From positions 1 through 24,341 of the forward strand of contig JBIOHC010000058.1 of the NCBI GenBank assembly GCA_044448685.1: a DNA stretch of 24,341 bases. The letters run 5' to 3'. Below the pieces are notes generated by a model. The model was not told the origin of the DNA. It made no database searches and saw only the letters and a program-made list of their open reading frames with translations. The position numbers were made by a program, and so were the translations under genes. Source of the stretch: Palsa-965 sp044448685. Lineage in GTDB: Bacteria > Bacteroidota > Bacteroidia > Palsa-965. Below are positions 23,651-24,341 of the stretch, piece by piece (the stretch's first letter is position 1; each line of letters opens with the position of its first letter).

Positions 23651-23944
23651 TCAGAGCTTAACTTCCTGTATACGGTGGATCGGTATAACCATTCCGCTTT
23701 TCAGAATAATTCTTTTATCGGTAGAGCCCCAGATCGTAGTCTCGATTTGCTTCAGTCCGGTAGAATCCTGAAACAAAATCCTCACTTTGGATCGTTCCGT
23801 ATTGCCGAGATAAACAGCCTTCTCAATATCCGAGGCCCGCTTGGCAATAGCAGCAGGGTTGAACAGTACATCCGGCTCCGGAAAACGAAGCTCAGCTACC
23901 ACTTCTTTATCAATCAAAACTGGTCTTTCAGTTGCTTCATTCAT
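23651..23944 (-). CDS. Small conserved protein of unknown function (97 residues)
   Basis: 97 residues without signal peptide or membrane segment, probably cytosolic. The second half is strand-rich and ends TDKRIILKSGMVIPIHRIQEVKL, a pattern I associate with a small Bacteroidota family of unknown function that has a PH-like or Sm-like barrel look; the family name cannot be given. A clear intrinsic terminator follows. The upstream gap to the next minus-strand gene is 150 bp, A/T-rich and without a good -7 box. The ATG start is the only reasonable one. The adjoining gene also looks like a small barrel domain, but no functional link can be shown. Confidence 0.7.
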   Translation of the reverse strand: MNEATERPVLIDKEVVAELRFPEPDVLFNPAAIAKRASDIEKAVYLGNTERSKVRILFQDSTGLKQIETTIWGSTDKRIILKSGMVIPIHRIQEVKL

Positions 23945-24094
23945 GTTTAGCAGAATTTATAAGGTTTATAATGGCTTTCCTGAAGGCGACAAATCACCTG
24001 AAGAGAATGATACTCTATTTCTTCAGATGATCTATAAAAGCTAATTACAATAGCTTACTGCTATATTACAACAATTTTTCTAAAAAATCAAGAA

Positions 24095-24341
24095 CTATTT
24101 TTCAGGAGTTTTAAGAATGCAGGCCCTTACTGTCTTTAAAAGTTCATCGGCACTCTGGGATCCAATCCGGTAAATCATGCCTTCTTTACTCTTCAGATCA
24201 ACAGCTTCAGCTCCTCTGGAGTAGAACCGGAGCTTGCCCTTTATGAAATGATGATAGGCAGGATGGTTCAGGAGGGATTCCTTGAGTCTTATCTTTTTGG
24301 CAGAGGTAATTTCAGTAAAAGGTATTTGCACTGTCTTGGAC
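24095..24341 (-). CDS. Partial protein, C-terminal part of a possible bacterial PH-like domain
   Basis: Open on the minus strand from the right edge of the window, so the N-terminus is missing; a GTG at 24331 exists, but the frame continues upstream without a stop (residues SKT precede it). About 81 residues are visible: QIPFTEITSAKKIRL, then YHHFIKGKLRFYSRGAEAVDL and MIYRIGSQSADELLKTVRAC. This strand order ending in a long helix fits the end of a bacterial PH-like barrel, where IGSQSADEL-type wording is common. No terminator is evident after the stop codon. Fold assignment is tentative; product unknown. Confidence 0.6.
   Translation of the reverse strand, partial: SKTVQIPFTEITSAKKIRLKESLLNHPAYHHFIKGKLRFYSRGAEAVDLKSKEGMIYRIGSQSADELLKTVRACILKTPEK

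Noticed and set aside
1..24341. tRNA, rRNA, integrase or transposase genes
   Set aside because: None could be recognised on either strand, so no genomic island boundary can be claimed.

Overview
The window is a chromosomal segment of a Bacteroidota bacterium, probably a gliding or environmental member of the Chitinophagia, Sphingobacteriia or Flavobacteriia. The evidence is a type IX secretion (T9SS) gliding-type C-terminal domain, a PorP/SprF-family protein, a second T9SS cargo with a Por-type tail, DUF4199 and DUF1801 proteins, and recurring TAnnTTTG (-7 type) promoter boxes just upstream of start codons. No tRNA, rRNA, CRISPR array, integrase or transposase was seen.

Layout. 1-3069: the 3' part of a large repetitive adhesin-like T9SS cargo, then a PorP/SprF protein. 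3129-8151: a damage-response style cassette. A self-cleaving S24 repressor is divergent from a catalytically intact Y-family polymerase (dinB-like) and a short, second DnaE-type polymerase, with two 16-bp operator-like dyads in the shared 57-bp promoter region. 8242-9447: a secreted TPR protein on the minus strand. 9448-10857: a 1.4-kb stretch without a convincing gene, dominated by about 32 tandem units of exactly 21 bp in two related blocks. 10858-15110: a likely operon of a chaperone-like (YbjN/CesT-type) domain protein, a cytosolic HtrA-like protease with zinc ribbon and what looks like the same chaperone-like domain, and a T9SS-exported protein whose start codon overlaps the protease stop. 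15212-18310: a large secreted BNR/sortilin-like propeller protein. 18348-19823: a membrane-anchored LuxR-type regulator, DUF4199 and DUF1801 genes. 19851-21033: two small exported proteins. 21038-23179: DsbD on the minus strand. 23180-23650: a symmetric cluster of four hairpin repeats and a strong terminator. 23651-24341: two small minus-strand genes, the second cut by the window edge.

How they fit together. Several genes serve the cell envelope and secretion (T9SS cargos, PorP/SprF, DsbD for disulfide handling, exported TPR and propeller proteins). The repressor-polymerase cassette is an inducible translesion synthesis unit. The most unusual items are the 21-bp array, the protease/partner pair sharing a domain, the paired operators and the symmetric hairpin cluster.
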